From Akkermansia sp. (GTDB lineage Bacteria; Verrucomicrobiota; Verrucomicrobiia; Verrucomicrobiales; Akkermansiaceae): DNA of 33,161 nt. The notes beneath the pieces were generated by a model. It was not told the origin of the DNA. It searched no databases and saw nothing but the letters and a program-made list of their open reading frames with translations. Below, piece after piece: positions 32,167-33,161 of this stretch. The DNA is taken from contig JAFQSQ010000045.1 in the NCBI GenBank assembly GCA_017409465.1, forward strand, positions 1 to 33,161. Direction: 5' to 3'. Each line of letters starts with the position of its first letter. The first letter of the stretch is position 1. The position numbers and the translations under genes are program-made.

Positions 32167-32487
32167 ATGGCATGGATTTGGCTCCTGGTGGCAGCGGTGT
32201 GTGAAGTCGGTTGGCCTGTCGGCATGAAATTGGCGTCGTCGGGGGCGGGGTGTCGTTGGCTCTGGATAGCATTTGCCGTGGTGACCATGGCACTCAGCGG
32301 TGTGTTTCTGTATCTGGCGCAGAAGCAGATACCCATCGGCACGGCGTATGCCATCTGGACGGGGGTGGGCGCCGCCTGTACCTTCCTGATAGGCGTTTGT
32401 TGTTTCGGTGATTCTGCCTCGCTTCTGCGGATGCTGGGGGTGGGGCTCATCATCGGTGGCGTGATTGTCCTGAAAGTTTCTGCCTGA
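32167..32487 (+). CDS. gdx: Small multidrug resistance family transporter, Gdx/SugE type
   Basis: This 106-residue inner-membrane protein has four helices and the SMR fold. The N-terminus MAWIWLLVAAVCEVGWPVGMK closely follows SugE/Gdx, with the essential proton- and substrate-binding Glu13. The helix 3 signature PIGTAYAIWTGVGA is also of the Gdx kind, which exports guanidinium ions as an antiparallel dimer. Only one SMR gene is visible, as expected for the homodimeric Gdx subtype. Substrate assignment is by family. The frame is open 27 codons upstream through the rho terminator, which is not credible; the promoter 6 nt before this ATG fixes the start. Confidence 0.9.
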   Translation: MAWIWLLVAAVCEVGWPVGMKLASSGAGCRWLWIAFAVVTMALSGVFLYLAQKQIPIGTAYAIWTGVGAACTFLIGVCCFGDSASLLRMLGVGLIIGGVIVLKVSA

Positions 32488-32498
32488 TTCGCATACCT

Positions 32499-32975
32499 AT
32501 GTTATTTTTCGAGAGCAAGTACATGCGGTTTGAGGACGGCTACCGCTGCCGCCGCAGGAGAGATGAATACTTTGAGATTCTCGACCCGAAGAAGAAACCG
32601 ATGCTGCGCTGCCGCAACACGGTGGCGCTTTCCCTTGAGTATCATCGTGAATAAACCCGTCATCGAGGACGCAGCCGGGGAGATTCTCTGCTATATAGTC
32701 CGCCCCATTTTCTGCTGCCCCGTGTTTACCCTGCGCTGCCGGACGGGCGCACAGAGCTTGTGGACAGCTCCGGTTCGGCGCGCTGTGGATTGGATCGTGC
32801 GGATTACACCTACCACATTGCCTTGCTCGGGGCATCTCTGACTATCTGTCAATACCACCTTCACCGTGTACAGGTGGAACATGCGGCGCATTACCAGCTC
32901 GCCCGTGCTGTGGGCTGCTATATATGCTACGTCGAGCGCCGGGAGGACAGACGTAATCACCCTATCTTCGGGGGA
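32499..32975 (+). pseudogene. Probable frameshifted remnant of an unrecognised gene
   Basis: A 51-codon frame (32499-32654) begins MLFFESKYMRFEDGYRC and contains DEYFEILDPKKKPMLRC, which reads like real protein. It stops at TAA 32652. One base off, the next frame continues in the same style (NKPVIEDAAGEILCYIVRPIF). From about 32735 the first frame becomes protein-like again (PDGRTELVDSS, ADYTYHIALLGASLTICQYHL) and stays open into the repeat at 32976. Strand-turn-strand units such as FEILDP and IEDAAGEIL recall small beta-barrel LURP-one/tubby-like proteins, a weak impression only. The most economical reading is one gene broken by two single-base shifts and cut by the repeat. Sequencing error or a genuine 51-residue gene are alternatives. 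Confidence 0.4.
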
Positions 32976-33005
32976 TTATTGCTCCGGCAATTAAAGGATA
33001 TTGCT
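32976..33005 (+). repeat. Dispersed repeat, copy B
   Basis: This is the partner of 164-193, with one mismatch in 30 bases and the same orientation. It lies at the end of the broken gene. Confidence 0.6.
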
Positions 33006-33161
33006 CTGCCGATACGCCAAATGGGAAGTTGTAGGGAAGTACGATTGACGAATGACGAAGTACGAATGAAAAGTTCGCTGCGCTGCGCGCAGATGGTTTC
33101 AACTAACGCTAAGCGTTCTTCATCGTTCATCATGCGAGCAGAGCGAGCGGAATGTTGAGCC
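33006..33161. repeat. Low-complexity repeat-rich intergenic tail
   Basis: Short direct words recur (ACGAATGACGAAGTACGAATGA), with small palindromes (AACGCT-A-AGCGTT) and GC-rich steps such as CGCTGCGCTGCGCGC. The frame through it is open, but the peptide is biased and shows no domain, so this is most likely non-coding interspersed repeat. Confidence 0.45.

Noticed and set aside
32760..33158. 132-codon frame at the right end as an independent gene
   Set aside because: It has only a GTG start in mid-sequence, its first part continues an upstream broken frame, and its last 50 codons translate intergenic repeat.

Overview
The window is a high-GC stretch (roughly 58-60 % by eye) that reads as a chromosomal segment of a Verrucomicrobiota bacterium, most like an Akkermansia-type gut mucin degrader. 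This rests on the protein repertoire: a signal-peptide sulfatase, a GH29 alpha-L-fucosidase, three copies of a membrane-anchored PA14-like family, and large Ala/Pro-rich single-pass proteins. The taxonomic call is inference; no search was run. Related repeats lie close to both ends (164-193 and 32976-33005), so the window may be a whole contig that ended at repeats.

Layout. 1-508: the tail of an AT-rich gene, then repeat hairpins and the htpG promoter. 509-3466: htpG with a strong terminator, then ispF and a stand-alone pncC (CinA C-terminal type). 3541-3699: a tiny, extremely histidine-rich lipoprotein. 3865-6859: a MATE exporter and a secreted sulfatase. 6873-15271 (minus strand): a three-gene phage-derived block, with a 410-aa helical protein, a giant 1855-aa protein and a terminase large subunit. 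It is intact but has no capsid, portal or integrase. 15457-18546: a HAD phosphatase, a membrane 4Fe-4S protein and argH. 18607-20844 (minus): a GH29 fucosidase coupled to a degenerate kinase-like protein. 21010-25208 (minus): three tandem PA14-like paralogues, each preceded by a TGTTACA-N4-TGTTACA-type box. 25416-29421: map, an unknown polytopic membrane protein and a 717-aa single-pass protein. 29589-32487: tRNA-Pro(CGG), yebC, rho and a Gdx/SugE-type transporter. 32499-33161: a probably frameshifted gene remnant running into intergenic repeats.

How the genes fit together. Housekeeping functions (chaperone, isoprenoid synthesis, arginine synthesis, methionine aminopeptidase, transcription termination, translation) are mixed with envelope and glycan functions. 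The sulfatase and fucosidase fit removal of sulfate and fucose caps from host glycans. The terminase block is the main accessory element and the best candidate for an undescribed system.

Expression signals are unusual and consistent. Six genes (ispF, the 410-aa gene, the HAD gene, the 4Fe-4S gene, the fucosidase, gdx) have a -10 hexamer exactly 6 nt before the ATG with a -35-like element 16-17 bp upstream, which predicts leaderless mRNAs. Shine-Dalgarno sequences are almost absent elsewhere. These promoters also fix several start codons.
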